64,000 nucleotides of DNA from [Phialemoniopsis] sp. UDSM-2020 (taxonomy: Eukaryota; Ascomycota; Sordariomycetes; Thyridiales; Thyridiaceae), in the NCBI GenBank assembly GCA_018873225.1, contig JAEILZ010000006.1, positions 3,100,001 to 3,164,000 of the forward strand, in the 5' to 3' direction. The notes under the pieces are model-generated. The model ran no database searches, was not told the DNA's origin, and was given only the letters and a program-made list of their open reading frames with translations. Each line of letters opens with the position of its first letter. Position 1 is the stretch's first letter. Position numbers and translations under genes: made by a program. Below are positions 34,000 through 45,349 of this stretch, piece by piece.

Positions 34000-35190
34000 A
34001 TGGAGCCCGCATACTCAACACTCAGCTTGGCTGAGCTCAATGCCGCCGCCCTCGACCACTTTGTCTACACTCCGGTCAGCCGGCCCATGATCCAATACCT
34101 CGCAAAGGCCGCCTGCAATGTCATCCAGTGCGATCCCACTATGATGCCGCCCCCACCCGTCGACACCAGCCGGACACAGCATCTCCCCAACACGCCGCCG
34201 CGGACGCCCTCCCCGCAGGCAGTCAAGTGCAATGACGGTGGCCTGCCGAGCCTCGACGAGTTCATCACGCAGCTCGTCGTCTCGAGCAACGTCCAGGTCC
34301 CCACCCTCATGAGCACCCTCGTCTATCTCGGCCGCCTCAAGTCGCGCCTGCAGCCCATGGCCAAGGGCCTGCGCTGCACCACCCACCGCATCTTCCTCGC
34401 CGCCCTCATCCTCGCCGCAAAGTACCTCAACGACTCGTCGCCCAAGAACAAGCACTGGGCTAGCTACAGCGTCATCACGACGACCGAGTACAACTTTGGC
34501 TTCAGCCGCACCGAGGTCAACCTCATGGAGAAGCAGCTGCTCTTCCTGCTCGACTGGGACCTGAGGATCACCGAGGACGACCTCTACCGCGAGCTCGACC
34601 TTTTCCTCGACCCCATCCGCTGCGATATCGCCGCCCGCCATGCACGCCGCCAGCGCCGCAAGTACGAGGAGTCGATCCGGAGACAACACGAGCAGGAGGC
34701 CTGGATTGCGGCTGCCCGCCAGGCCCAGCTTACTTCGTACATGACCACCCCGCCCGTGTCCTCGAGGCACGCCACCCCGGCTCTCGAGGAGACGCCCGGT
34801 CTTACCTACAGCTCCAGCGCCGGCTCATCCAGCTCCTACGCCTCCTCAGTCTCCTCCGGCTCCGTGCACTCGCGCTCGACGACACCGCTTTCCCAAGCTG
34901 GCTCCGCCACCTCGTCCTCAGCAGTCTCGCACCTCGCCGCAAACGACCCCTACATCTTCAGCGCCGATGCCGACTTGTACGGCTCGCCGGTCGAGGTCGT
35001 GCTCGAGGCTCCGGCGCCGGCAAAGAGGCCCAACGAGTACTATGCGAGCGCCCGCAAGCAGCCGCAGATGCTACCTTACGAGATCAGCGCCGAGGACCTG
35101 CGCGACTACCAGGACGGCAATGGCCGTGTTAAGCGCATGCGCGGAGTCTTTGGCCGCGTCTTTGGCGGCTCGGGCGTCTCAGTCCGATGA
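34000..35190 (+). CDS. Pcl/Pho80-type G1 cyclin (PCL1/PclA-like)
   Basis: This is a single exon of 396 codons. The cyclin box spans about residues 84-195: SLDEFITQLVVSSNVQVPTLMSTLVYLGRLKSRL, then CTTHRIFLAALILAAKYLNDSSPKNKHWASYS and TRTEVNLMEKQLLFLLDWDL-like residues. The helix order and the KYLND and FLLDWDL motifs match the Pcl1/Pcl2 group that activates Pho85/PhoA kinases during G1, polarity and conidiation. The N-terminus has a Pro-rich TPPRTPSP stretch with two SP/TP phosphorylation-type sites. After the box comes a basic helix (HARRQRRKYEESIRRQHEQE), then a long Ser-rich region with TPPVSS/ATPALEETP motifs likely to control stability. The C-terminal KRMRGVFGRVFGGSG segment is basic. Confidence 0.9.
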   Translation: MEPAYSTLSLAELNAAALDHFVYTPVSRPMIQYLAKAACNVIQCDPTMMPPPPVDTSRTQHLPNTPPRTPSPQAVKCNDGGLPSLDEFITQLVVSSNVQVPTLMSTLVYLGRLKSRLQPMAKGLRCTTHRIFLAALILAAKYLNDSSPKNKHWASYSVITTTEYNFGFSRTEVNLMEKQLLFLLDWDLRITEDDLYRELDLFLDPIRCDIAARHARRQRRKYEESIRRQHEQEAWIAAARQAQLTSYMTTPPVSSRHATPALEETPGLTYSSSAGSSSSYASSVSSGSVHSRSTTPLSQAGSATSSSAVSHLAANDPYIFSADADLYGSPVEVVLEAPAPAKRPNEYYASARKQPQMLPYEISAEDLRDYQDGNGRVKRMRGVFGRVFGGSGVSVR

Positions 35191-38100
35191 GACTAGCGAT
35201 TTCTCTACTTTGTTCTACTATGATCGACTACTACTACGGCAACACACAAGAACAAAAAGCGACGGCGTTTTTGATTTTTTAGTGCATTGGTCGGCATCGC
35301 GTGCTTTGCTTTTTTCACTCGGCAACAGTGCGCAGAAACGGATTGGGAGGTTTACGAAGCTGTTTGATGCATTTACAACACTCAAAGATTCCTTTTCTCT
35401 ACTCTCCTTTACACTCACGAACCGACTGCCCGAGCAACCGGTTCGATATTACTTTAATCTTGTAGCCTCTGACGACGACAACGGGAAGACCCGATCTCGC
35501 TCAAGCTCTTCTTTTTTTCCTTTTTACTCATACGGTGGAGTGTTCTGGTACTGGAATGGGCGGGAAGGTGGAGTCACTTTTAGGGATTGGGTTGGCGTCG
35601 ACCCGGTGAAAGGGGAGCATAGGAGGAGGGAATTTGGGAAATTAGGTAGAATACCAACCATGGCATATTAGCATTACGAAACTTGCATCGCAAGCACAGA
35701 GATACCTGAATCAAGAAACCGGGGTCGGACAGGACTTCCGATTCTTATTTTACACACATTGAATGAAATATCCACTCTTGGTGATAGATTTGATCCTCCC
35801 ATGCATGCGAAATGTGATATGTGCTTTCTATGTCTCGAGTGACTCGACAGGAATACTGATAATCTGTGATCTTGTAACTTGATGTATTTAGTAACAGTAT
35901 GGTAATCACGGATCTCTATCGTTCCAAGTAATCTTCCTACCCCAGCTGTGCTAAACAAAGCAGCATGTCGGAGCCCATCTTACGGCGGACTGTTCTTCAT
36001 CGCTGCTCGGGGAGATCTCGTCCCCATCTTCTTACGCCATCATCGTCATTGCAATAGAGCACAAGGTTGAACGCGGGATTTGCTTGCTGGCCAACGGTCC
36101 ACCTCAAAAAGCTCTGACGTGCAATAAATAGATCTGAATGCGCCGCATTGGGGGTCCTTTAAATCTGACCCCTCCCGCGCAATGTAAACCACGTTGCCGG
36201 GTACAGCATCATCAAATTCCGGTTGCCCGCGCATCGCGACAATCTCTGAGACAAACAGAAGAATTAAATCTGTCGCCTGTTCCCCACCAAGGCTCAACGA
36301 TTATCGGCAAATTCTGTCGTATGCTATTCTATTTTCTGAAATCTTTTCTTGAGGACACGTACGGTACAGCTTCGTGTGAATATCATCCTTTTTCAAGAGG
36401 GGTGATCAACAAAGCAACCCAGCTAGCAATTATGTCATTTTCGGGGTCTAGTTGCACCTGTAGAGGGGCACCCTGGCACACTTGCAGCTCCTTCGCCATT
36501 CGTGGGGGTGGCCGGCCGGCCGCTGGCAGTGGAGTCCCTGTCCGGGATACCCTGGACCAGATCAGCGATTAAAATAGGAAGATCTACAAACAAGCCGAAA
36601 GCCCTTCTAAACATAACCCCATTCCGTGCTGCATTAGGAAGCAAAGACTCTTTTTCTTTGTTCGCGAACAGCAGATGGCTTTCAAATGCGTAGGTACCAA
36701 GGGAGGACATTGTCTGCTGTTTCCGGGGTACATGGGATGATACTAGCAAGAAAAGACTCTTCTCGAAAGCGGTAGTGCTCCGTCCGGATCCCGGTCGTCC
36801 CGCCGCCCAGCACCGACACTGATTGATTCGTCAATTTACGTCATGAAGAAGCGTCGTCGTCCTTTTGGCGACAGATAACCTTCTGACAAGATCCGCCTTC
36901 GCTCGCATTATTCCCCCAGAAGCAGGCAAAGCAAGTCTACCTAATTCCTGTTGAGGCGATGACGTTTGCGCCGCGTCTGCAGTTGTGCGCCGCCCCGACG
37001 GGTCCGCTTGGGGAGGCTTAGCTAAGGCCAGAGACGTTGAACACCAAGGAGCCGGCGCAGGCTCGCCAGGCAGCACAACAGAGCGGGGGCGGGCGGGCGA
37101 AGCAGGTGAGAAAAAAATCCTTGATTGTCAGATGCAACTTTAGTTCCTCTCTCCCGCGGGGTCCGGTGCGCTGGGATCGTGAGTCCGAAGTGCGAAAAAG
37201 TCAATCAGGAGACGGGACTGAAAAAGTATCGCGAATCAGGTGCGGGACGGGAAGTGACCATGCCTGACAGGTGATGGGTGGTACTTACCTGGGTACTTGC
37301 CCAGGGCCTAGATTCCCAAAGGAGATTCCTGGTGGGGGCGGGTAAATGTGGCGCTGTGGCTGGCTTTTGCCAACGTGGCGCTCGGTCACGTGGAAGTTGA
37401 ATTGGCAAGCTGTGGCTGAGGCTTGGATGTGGCGTTCATTAGGTCCTGTGGCTTGACCCCTGCCCAGCTCCTCTTTCGGAGGTCATGCTCCTTCCATATT
37501 CAGAGTTGAAGAACAAATGTATTTCCCTGTTGCCTCCTCGTATGCATTACATATGGGCGTCTTTCCCGGCTCTCTTACCATGAAAAATTACAAGTGTATT
37601 TGATGTACACCTAGTGATACAAGTCACTTGATCACTTCTGCACTTGCAGCCCCCTTGCAGTTGCTTGGAATGGAGCGAGCGATCTGTCGAGCTCCTTCTG
37701 GACTTGCGAATGATTGCAGGGGCACCACTGTGCGGGAAAAACTCGACAACTGAGGTCCCTACGGCGGCGACTGCCAGCCTACTTGCCTGTCTTCCGGCTC
37801 ATAGCGGTGCCGAGTTGCGAAAATGGATCGCCTGCGGGATCTGCACTCGTTGGGCGGGGGTGGCTCTGGTCCCCGTGCCCGCCCCGTGTCTTGCCGATGC
37901 CAGCATCCCGGATCTCGACCACCAGGATCGGCTGTGTTCAGCCCGCCGAGCTGGGCAAAAGTTTCCCGGCTGTTGTGTTGCCTGCCTGACTTGGCACCAC
38001 AGCCGCCATATGCAATGACCTGCAGCCTGTTTTCAACGGTGCCAAGTTCGACTTGGCATAGGCACGACCCGAACGCTTGGATGGCAGTCAAACAGAATTA

Positions 38101-39173
38101 ACATCAAGAATTGCACAAGTCCCTACAAGAACAAGCGAGAGCCCGAGTAATCGCACCGTCTTATCTGCCGGCTCTGGTGACAACCCGTCATTGAGGTCTT
38201 TTTAGGGGTCTTGGCGCTGTTCGTTGTCCATGCACTAGGCAGCTTTGGTCGCCGAACACGATGTCAGTGAGGGGTTTGGCTGTCAAAGTCTGACCAAGGC
38301 CAGTGGACGATAGGGCTGTGCCACCCTCGAGGCTCTCCCATCTGGCCGGTTTATTTCCCATCTCGACAGGGATCGACTTGTCCCCTCCTGCCTTGTCCCC
38401 AACTTGGGTAAACGAGTCGCTGATCCTTACAGTCCGGCTGCTGGGCACGACCCCAGAACCCCAGCAGCTGAAAAGGACCCAGCACGTTTGTTGGCTGCTG
38501 CGCCAATCACAGGCGCCACAAGTGCATGCTAATGTGATGTTTTCTCCAGCCGCACCCACGCTAGTCTGCTTCCTGGGCTGTAAGAAACACAACTAAGGCG
38601 CCGTTTTGGCACCATCGCTCGCCGAGACGTGCATTTTTGCCTTTAAGGTTAACGGCTCCTACAGCGCCACAAACAGATCGCCAGGGCTGACTGGAAGGTC
38701 AAAGCAAGATACGAGCGTCCTGCGAGTCTTCTCGGTGTCTGCATTGGATATCAGACGGACCAGAGGTCTTTTGGCAGCTGCACAGCTGCAGCCATCGTGG
38801 TGCCGGTGGGCAGCAAGGCCGGACGGGAGTTGCACCGGTGCGCCATAAGCAACCCCGTCAACCCCTGTCGGCCGAAATATCTTTGTTGTGTAACACGGGC
38901 GCCGACAGGTGGAAACGCCCCAAAGGTCCCTGCAATTAATCAACCGACCTGCACCTGCAACAACCTAAAGATGTGGGTACCTAATGTGTGCAAGTGAGTG
39001 TCCGGCCTGCAGATCTCTCTTGGAACCGTGGCAATGTCAAGCTGCTGCTGGAAGCTGCTTGTACAAAAGGAGACCATGAGGTCGGTCTGCCTGAAGCGCA
39101 GCTCTCGCTGCCGTGCTCTTGCCACCCCCATCCGTCGAACTTGTCCGCAGAGATATCAACAGCGCAAACAACC
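35191..39173. other. intergenic, 4 kb, no gene recognised
   Basis: About 500 bp after the cyclin stop are T-rich and probably its 3' UTR. From 35.7 to 39.1 kb I see no frame with a domain, signal peptide plus coherent body, or convincing exon chain on either strand. A leader-like stretch precedes the Cys-rich gene at 39174. Confidence 0.45.
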
Positions 39174-40469
39174 ATGGTTACTACGGCCTCCCTCTTCAAC
39201 GTCGCGCTGCTTGCGCAGGCCGCGCTCGCGCAAAAGGCGATCAAGCTCTCGCACATGGGCTACACGCCCATCAACCTTCCCGGCGTGAACATGTTCGCGG
39301 CCAGCGCAGGTTGCGATCCCGGATTTGTGGTCTGCCGCACGGGCTGCATGCCCTCCGGAAGCGTCTGCTGCCCGACGTGAGTTATTTTGGCCGTCGCCAC
39401 CGTGAGGATGTGCCAATGCTGATATTTGAACTAGACACGGTTATTGCGACGCGGGCGAGGTCTGCCAGGGTGATCTTTGCTGCCCTGTACGTCCAGCTTG
39501 GCCTCTTGGCCTCTCTCTTGAACGCAATGCGCGCGACTAACCTCTTGAAAATAGAAAGGCAAGACCTGCACCGGCACCGGCACCTGCGACCCCGGCGAGA
39601 GAAAGTGTGGCAAAGGGTAAGATAGGGGTCGGGGACTTTTCCTGGTCGCTTCGCGCATAGTTGTACCAAGCTGACATGGATCCTCTCCTCTCACTAGATG
39701 TGTTTCTGTCACCAAGGTCTGCTGCCCCTTCGCCAACGGCGGTGCTGGAGGCTCCTGCGACCTAGGCGAGACGTGCCAGTCCGACAACACCTGCAAGAAG
39801 TCGGGAAGCAGCAGCGGCGGTGGCAGCAGTGGAGGCGGTAGTGGTAGCGGCGGTTCGTCTGGCTCTTGCAACGCTGCCCAGACGACATGCGACAACAAGT
39901 GCATGCCCATCGGCGCCGAGTGCTGCAAGGCGGGTGATGGTGGTTACTGCCGGGTATGTTTTCTTTCCTTCCGCACGCGCGCTCGTGGACATCGAGCCCC
40001 TTCTCACGATCATTTATGACTAATTCGCCGGCTTCGAATCCAGGTCGGCACGTACTGCGACGAATGGGGCGGATGCTGCATGAACGGCCAGAAGTGCAAG
40101 AAGGGCGACTGGGACGACGGCGACACTACCGCCACCCGCACCGGCGGCGTGACCGCGACGAGGGCGACGACGCCGCGCTCATCGCCCACTGCTACTGGCG
40201 GTAGCGACGACGACGACGACTCGTCCGCCGACGACGACACTACCACCTCGCGCAGGACCACGGCCGCGGCTGAGACCACCTCGCGCCCTATCGCTTCTGG
40301 CAGCCCGTCCTCGAGCCCGCGGACTACCCCGACCAGCGCCGGCACGACGTCGAATGTTGGTGGCGGTTCCACCAATGGGGCGCGGGCCCTCGCTCCGTTC
40401 TCCTGGGTGGCTAGCGTTGCTGGCGTCACTGTTGTGGCGGCGCTTGCCTCTCTGCCTTTCTTTGCATGA
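39174..40469 (+). CDS. Cys-rich GPI-anchored cell-surface protein
   Basis: Five exons (39174-39376, 39435-39486, 39555-39616, 39698-39953, 40044-40469) join in frame to 332 aa. A signal peptide (about 1-19, ending QAALAQ) precedes a Cys-rich region of several short repeats: CDPGFVVCRTGCMPSGSVCCP, then GYCDAGEVCQGDLCCP and TCDPGERKCGKGCVSVTKVCCP. These are spaced like small knottin-type or chitin-binding-like modules, and exon borders lie close to module borders. A Gly/Ser linker and a further module (CNAAQTTCDNKCMPIGAECC...GGYCRVGTYCDEWGGCCMNGQKC) follow. The rest is a Ser/Thr/Asp stalk ending in a GPI-type signal (NGARALAP, then a hydrophobic tail to the stop). It is likely displayed on the wall or plasma membrane. 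Confidence 0.85.
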
Positions 40470-40825
40470 ATGCCTTATTCCCTGGGCTTCATGGTGATGC
40501 GCGCTTTCTTTTCTTGGGTAACGAGTTTGGTGATCGGTTCTCGTCTGCAGACTGCAGCTTGTCTAGATGGCGCGTTACACGAAGTAAGAAGTAGTGTAAC
40601 AGATGGAGGACAGTGTTGGATATATCCCCTTTGGTAATGAGATAATACCATATACCATATACAATGTACACGAAGATCTTTTTCACGCAAGTGTCTGATC
40701 ATCACAACCACCGGATTTGATATGTTGAGAATGTTTTAGTTCATTAACGTCGTCTACCCTAAGGCCCATTCGGGGTCTCGATGTGCTACGCTGGTCATCT
40801 TGGGCAGCTTCCTGCCTGCCTCCTT
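40470..40825. other. convergent 3' region
   Basis: This 356-bp stretch lies between the stops of the Cys-rich gene (+) and the O-methyltransferase gene (-). An imperfect repeat of ATACCATATACCATATACAATG is at about 40646-40667. No gene was seen. Confidence 0.4.
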
Positions 40826-42276
40826 TTACTTGTCCAAAGACAGCTCGATCAGGCTGAGCATGGCGCCGGGGATGGACTGGATGCCGCGTAGGCGCAGCTT
40901 GGGGTCCACCTTGGCCACGATGCGCGCCCAGATGTCGGGCGTCCGCTCCTGCGCGTTGAAGGCGATGAGCATCTGCATGTCGGCCATGGCCATGCCCTTC
41001 TGCGCCAGCGCGGGGAGCTGCCCGGCCTGCTCGAGCGGCAGGATGACGCTATCACACAGCAGGATGCGCGAGCCGGGCTTGCGGCGCAGGGCCGGGAGCA
41101 GCCCCTGCAGGATCTTGACGGCGTACTTCTCGGGCCAGTCGTGCAGGATCTGCTTGAGGAAGTAGACGTCGCCCGCGGGCTCTCCGGAGGGCAGCTCGGG
41201 CTGGGGCTCGAAGAAGGAGTGGCCCTGCCAGGTGAAGCGCGGGGCGACGTCGGGCGTGGCGCCCATGAGCTTGGTGTAGTCTGGCTCGAGGCGGGGCAGG
41301 TCCTGGATCACGAAGGTCAGGTTCGGATGCTTGCGGGCGATGTCGATGCAGATGTGGCCGTCGGAGCCGCCGACCTATGTGGTTGGCAGAATGTCAGTAT
41401 GGCTTTTCCTCGCGACTTCTTACGTGCGACTTACATCGACAACTGTGGCCTCGCCGAGGCCCTCCCAGTCAAACTGCTCCACCACGGTGTCGACCGAGAT
41501 GATGGCGCTCGCGCCGGCGACCTGCATCGCCTCGGCGAAGCGCTTGACGCGCCAGGGCTCGTCGTCGGCGGCGGCCCAGTAGTCGGTGCGCGAGCCGTCC
41601 TTGCGCAGCGGCATGGCCATCGAGAAGCCGGACTCGTTGATCTCCTGGCTGACCTCGGGCCTGCCGACCGTGAACTCGCGCAGCGACTTGACGAGGCCGA
41701 GGCCGGCCGTCTTGGCCTCGTCCATGTTGTGCCCGATCCAGCTGCGCATCATGGGGTTGCGCGCGACGTAGGCGGAAAACGCCGTGTGCACGACGCGGTT
41801 CGTGTCGCGCGGGTCCGGCGCGAAGAGGCGGATCGTGAAGGAGTAGCGCAGGAGGCGGCGGACGAGCTCCTCGGGCAGGTCCGTCGCCTTGGCGATCTCG
41901 GCGTAGCTGGCGCCGCCCTCGAGGGGGATCTTGGAGAAGAAGTCAAACTCGTTGAGGACGGTGAGGTTGACGGTGTCGTGGTGCTCCTGTGTGAGATGGT
42001 CAGTCTTGCTGGGGGAGGTGATTGGGACTTTTGGGGACTGACAAAGAGGCAAAGCTCCATAAAGACATAGTCGGCAGGGCCGATCGCCAGGTGTAGCAGC
42101 TCTCTGGTCTTCTCTAGAAGCGCGAACCGTGTCATCTGGGTGGCCGGATCGTGAGGGTAGGTGGTCGGGCCATCTACGGCGAAGGACCGCTCGGGGTGGC
42201 CACCGGCTTGAAGCTGAGATGCGAGAGCTTCAGAGAGCTTGGCGACCTCGGCGCCTAGTGACTGAAGAGACGCCAT
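40826..42276 (-). CDS. SAM-dependent O-methyltransferase (secondary-metabolism type)
   Basis: Exons 42276-42043, 41986-41435 and 41374-40826 give 444 aa. The N-terminal dimerisation/winged-helix part contains LNEFDFFSKIPLEGGASYAEIAKATDLPEELVRRLLRY. Intron 2 cuts the SAM-binding motif, and splicing restores VVDVGGSDGHICIDIA. The downstream FVIQDLPRL, the catalytic His in LKQILHDWPEK, and the SRILLCDSVILP strand are all present. This is the plant COMT-like class 2 O-methyltransferase family, common in fungal polyketide and aromatic tailoring. No synthase (PKS, NRPS or terpene) is visible in the window, so it is either a free-standing detoxifying enzyme or at the edge of something outside. An upstream in-frame ATG at 42294 would add six residues; the internal MASLQSL start is preferred. 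Confidence 0.9.
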
Positions 42277-44301
42277 GGTTGTGAAATAAAGCAACTAGAT
42301 TTGATCTGCGGAATAGATCTCTGCAGTTCCTCTGTGAGCACACAAAAGGCAATGTGGTTAGCTTGCAGTGAAAGAAAAGCGCCACCAGTCCCTTTTTATG
42401 CATGCAACTAGTCACGGAGATGTTCATGATCCTACCGGTGTCAAGCGTTCCACATCGGGATCACCCTTGCGCCATTGGCTCAAGCTTCAACAAGCTCGGA
42501 CCTCATTCGACAGGGTCATCCAGGGCAGTGTGATTCAAGGGAACTATGGGCGAGCTTGACAGCTGACAGAGCATGACACTTATGCTGACATCGTGCATAA
42601 AACAGCAGCGGCGTTGTTTCGACCCTCCTGCAACAGCTTCGGGCCTTAGCCCTTTATGACCTAGACTGGCCCAAATTGAGTCCGAGTAGGCGTATGGCGT
42701 TCTTCACCGTTGAGTTTAGGTATGGCAAGTGCTTACGCTCGGCTCCAGCCCTAGCCCGCATCGAGTCCGAGGCTCCGGCGCGTATGTACGAAGTACCTGC
42801 TTGCTGCACCCGCCGCGCGGGTGCCAGCTCCGGCCACCACGTTGTCAGCTTTTAGGGCGGCCCGACAGGCGCGTCCCGAGGACTTCGCACTGCTGTTGCT
42901 GGCTTCACAGCATGATGGAGCACTCGGAAACTTGGCTGCCTGTGTGTTGGGGTGGAAAGCTGTTCGATGGTGGGGGCCAAATCCTTTGTAACTTGGCGCT
43001 ACGAGAATCCGGGGCGGTCGTAAGTGCACCAATCAGGTCTGTTACGTAATTGGGCTATCTGCATGAAGCTCTTTGTGCTCAACGGGCCCGTACCTTTGGC
43101 CCAACGGACCCGGACCGTTCGGCTCTTAATATGCCCGTGGTCAGTCGATTTCGAGCTTTACAAATCAAGGTTCTCATTCACGCACAAGGCAAGATGGAAC
43201 CTCTGAGAGCCTGCCTTTGCATTGAATTTGATGTGTAGCTTGATGAACTATGTATGACCCAACCACTGCTTTGTGATGGGTAGAAAATCAAGTCGGGGGT
43301 TGCCTCAAGTATTGGGATACCCAGGCTGTCATTGATGTATCAGAGTATGGAAGGTTAGCACAACACGTTTTACTGTTCTCAACTAAGTGGCATGAGGCAA
43401 GTATGAGATTATGTCTGGTTTAATCTTCGCGCAACTTGTGGAATAACAATTATAACATGGATAATATCAAACATATTATGACAACCGCAAAGCCTAAGGC
43501 ATACATTACGAACATGACTCTTGCTGTATGGCAAAGGTTTTGATTTCTGCAATGTGGCAATTCTCTTGAGCGTCTCCCCTCTAGTCTTTGTAACCCCTGA
43601 TGATGTTCATTCATCTACATATCTACCAGATCTATCAAAGGACAGAAAATCCTCTTTCCTCTTTTCTTTTCCTTCTTCTTTCCCTTTTTCTTTCTTCTTT
43701 TTCTTCTTTTTTTATCTTCCTTTTTTTCTTTCTTTTCTTTTCTTTTTTCTTCTCTTCTTTCTTCTTCTTTTCCTCCCCTTCTTTCTTCTTCTTCTTCTTT
43801 TCCTCCCCTTCCTTCTTCTTCTTCTTCTTCTTTTTTTCCCATTGGTGACAAACACCTGGAATAAGCCTTTTGGTTCGAGTTTTTTTTTTTTTTGATCGGG
43901 CAGCTTGAAGCACTTTCGCAATTTGCTGGCTGCAATCAGTTATCTCTTGCAGATTCCGCAATTTGTCTTCTATCCTTCATACAGCAGGCGTACATGTGGA
44001 GGTTCAATTCATTCAAGCGAACCTCAGGGTATTGTTTGATGACTTCGTGCCATATTTGTCGTCCCTATTTGCTAACCTAAGCCCGTATATCAGTCTCTTG
44101 CGACGACCGAACTAGATGATTACCCTCCTTCTTCATCACATAGTTAAGCAGTGTCATCTGCACGAATGTTAGTGACTTATACTGTGAGTACTTTCCACAG
44201 TCGGTATATATCAAAAAAGTACTCAACACCTACATCTCCAGTTGGCTGGTATCTACAGGCTTGAAGGCAACTTCAACTCTACCCGATAAAGTAGTTGGTA
44301 A
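42277..44301. other. intergenic, 2 kb, low complexity in part
   Basis: No supported gene was found. The left half is mixed-composition promoter of the O-methyltransferase gene. The right half is AT-rich and contains the polypyrimidine tract at 43651-43840. The long Lys/Glu frames on the opposite strand are simple consequences of that tract. Confidence 0.45.
43651..43840 (+). repeat. polypyrimidine (TTC/CTTTT) tract of about 190 nt
   Basis: Almost every plus-strand base from 43651 to 43840 is T or C, arranged as TTC, CTTTT and CCCCTTC units with internal duplication (the unit CTCCCCTTC...TTCTTCTTC occurs twice at about 43774-43840). A separate T14 run follows at about 43880-43893. Long mirror-type pyrimidine tracts can form triplex DNA and mark replication-slippage hot spots. 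Confidence 0.85.
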
Positions 44302-45046
44302 GTTACAATCAGTGTGACTGAACAGAGAAGTTTTGACCCCAAACTCAGCTGTGAACTCTACAAGTGGTGCCTGAGACTGAAACACATTATGTTTCAGGGA
44401 AATGTCAACCAGAGGACAACTTACGAGGTAAGTAGGCCCCAATCATTTCTAAGCAGTGTGAGTCTATCAGTCACTAACAACTATAATAATAGCAACTGCT
44501 CCAGGAGTTCCCAAGCTTCCCGAATCTGGTACGACTGCACCTACCGACAGAGCGTGAGTATGCGGATCGCAGTCTCAACCAAGGCATTGGTGTCTGGAAC
44601 GACGCCGAAGCACACAACTTTATTACCAACGTTGCAAGAAGCCTCTTCCAGAAGATGCGAAAGCTCCAGGAGATCACTTTCGTCGTCATGGATGGAAACT
44701 AGTCATGTGTATATGGCCGGAGCCCTTCTGACACGGATGATGAGCCACTGCTTATTCGTGCGTACGATGACGGTTGGTGCGAACAAACGCATTCAAATAG
44801 CGCCTTGACAGGTACAAGCCGGGTGAGCATGAGCGTAACCAAGTCTGGGAACAGGAGTGGATGATGGCCGTTCGACCATATGCACACAACGGCGATGGCG
44901 AGATGGACACGGAGACCATTGAGGATGCTGACATGGTTGGCATGGACAATGGTGAAGATGGCGAAATGGGAATGGAGAACATCGAGGATGTTGAAATGAC
45001 TGACATGGACGACGGCGAGGGCACTGAAGAGGTTCCTGAGGAGTGA
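44302..45046 (+). pseudogene. F-box/LRR-like gene remnant with in-frame TAG
   Basis: Coherent coding runs from about 44302 to 44427 (ELYKWCLRLKHIMFQGNVNQ), a 65-nt intron with GTAAGT donor and CTAAC branch, then 44493 onward (LLQEFPSFPNLVRLHLPTEREYA...LFQKMRKLQEITFVVMDG). This resembles the leucine-rich C-terminal half of fungal F-box proteins. A TAG at 44700-44702 interrupts the frame, which then continues to about 44769 (RSPSDTDDEPLLIRA). A second small intron (GTACGA donor, TTGACAG acceptor, about 50 nt) keeps the frame into YKPGEHERNQVWEQEWM and an Asp/Glu-rich tail that ends at 45046. No N-terminal F-box was found upstream. TAG may derive from TGG by one G-to-A change. Confidence 0.45.
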
Positions 45047-45349
45047 GCAAGGGATTTGTTGAGCATGCCAGGAGGGCTTGGCAGAAGAAGAAGGATACGT
45101 GTTATTCTGCATGATGATGGATCTGCACGATGCAGAAGCATCGACGCTCGACGACAAACTAATACTTGTACGGATATGGCAAGCTTACAGGAGGACGATA
45201 TTCCTCTCCAATAAAGAAGATACTCATTGAACTCATGTGTCTCTGCGATAAGACAACATCCTAATATACCTAGCGTTTCTATGTCGGTTTGGTTGTACTA
45301 AACCGATATATACGCTCAATGGTTGCTTCCTTCATATGCATCTGTATCT
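45047..45349. other. convergent 3' region
   Basis: This AT-rich stretch of about 300 bp lies between the F-box-like remnant (+) and the permease remnant (-). An AATAAAG sequence at about 45211 may be a polyadenylation signal of the former. No gene was seen. Confidence 0.35.

Noticed and set aside
34015..34770. 251-codon antisense frame over the cyclin gene
   Set aside because: It is a shadow of the GC-rich cyclin exon, without motifs.
40826..42276. Secondary-metabolite gene cluster around the O-methyltransferase
   Set aside because: No PKS, NRPS, terpene synthase, DMATS or P450 is visible within the window, so a cluster cannot be supported.
43860..43895. Possible tRNA B-box (GGTTCGAG followed by T run)
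   Set aside because: No A-box, cloverleaf or acceptor stem could be built around it.
43615..43961. Lys/Glu-rich and Phe/Leu-rich open frames
   Set aside because: They are translations of the polypyrimidine tract in different frames and not genes.
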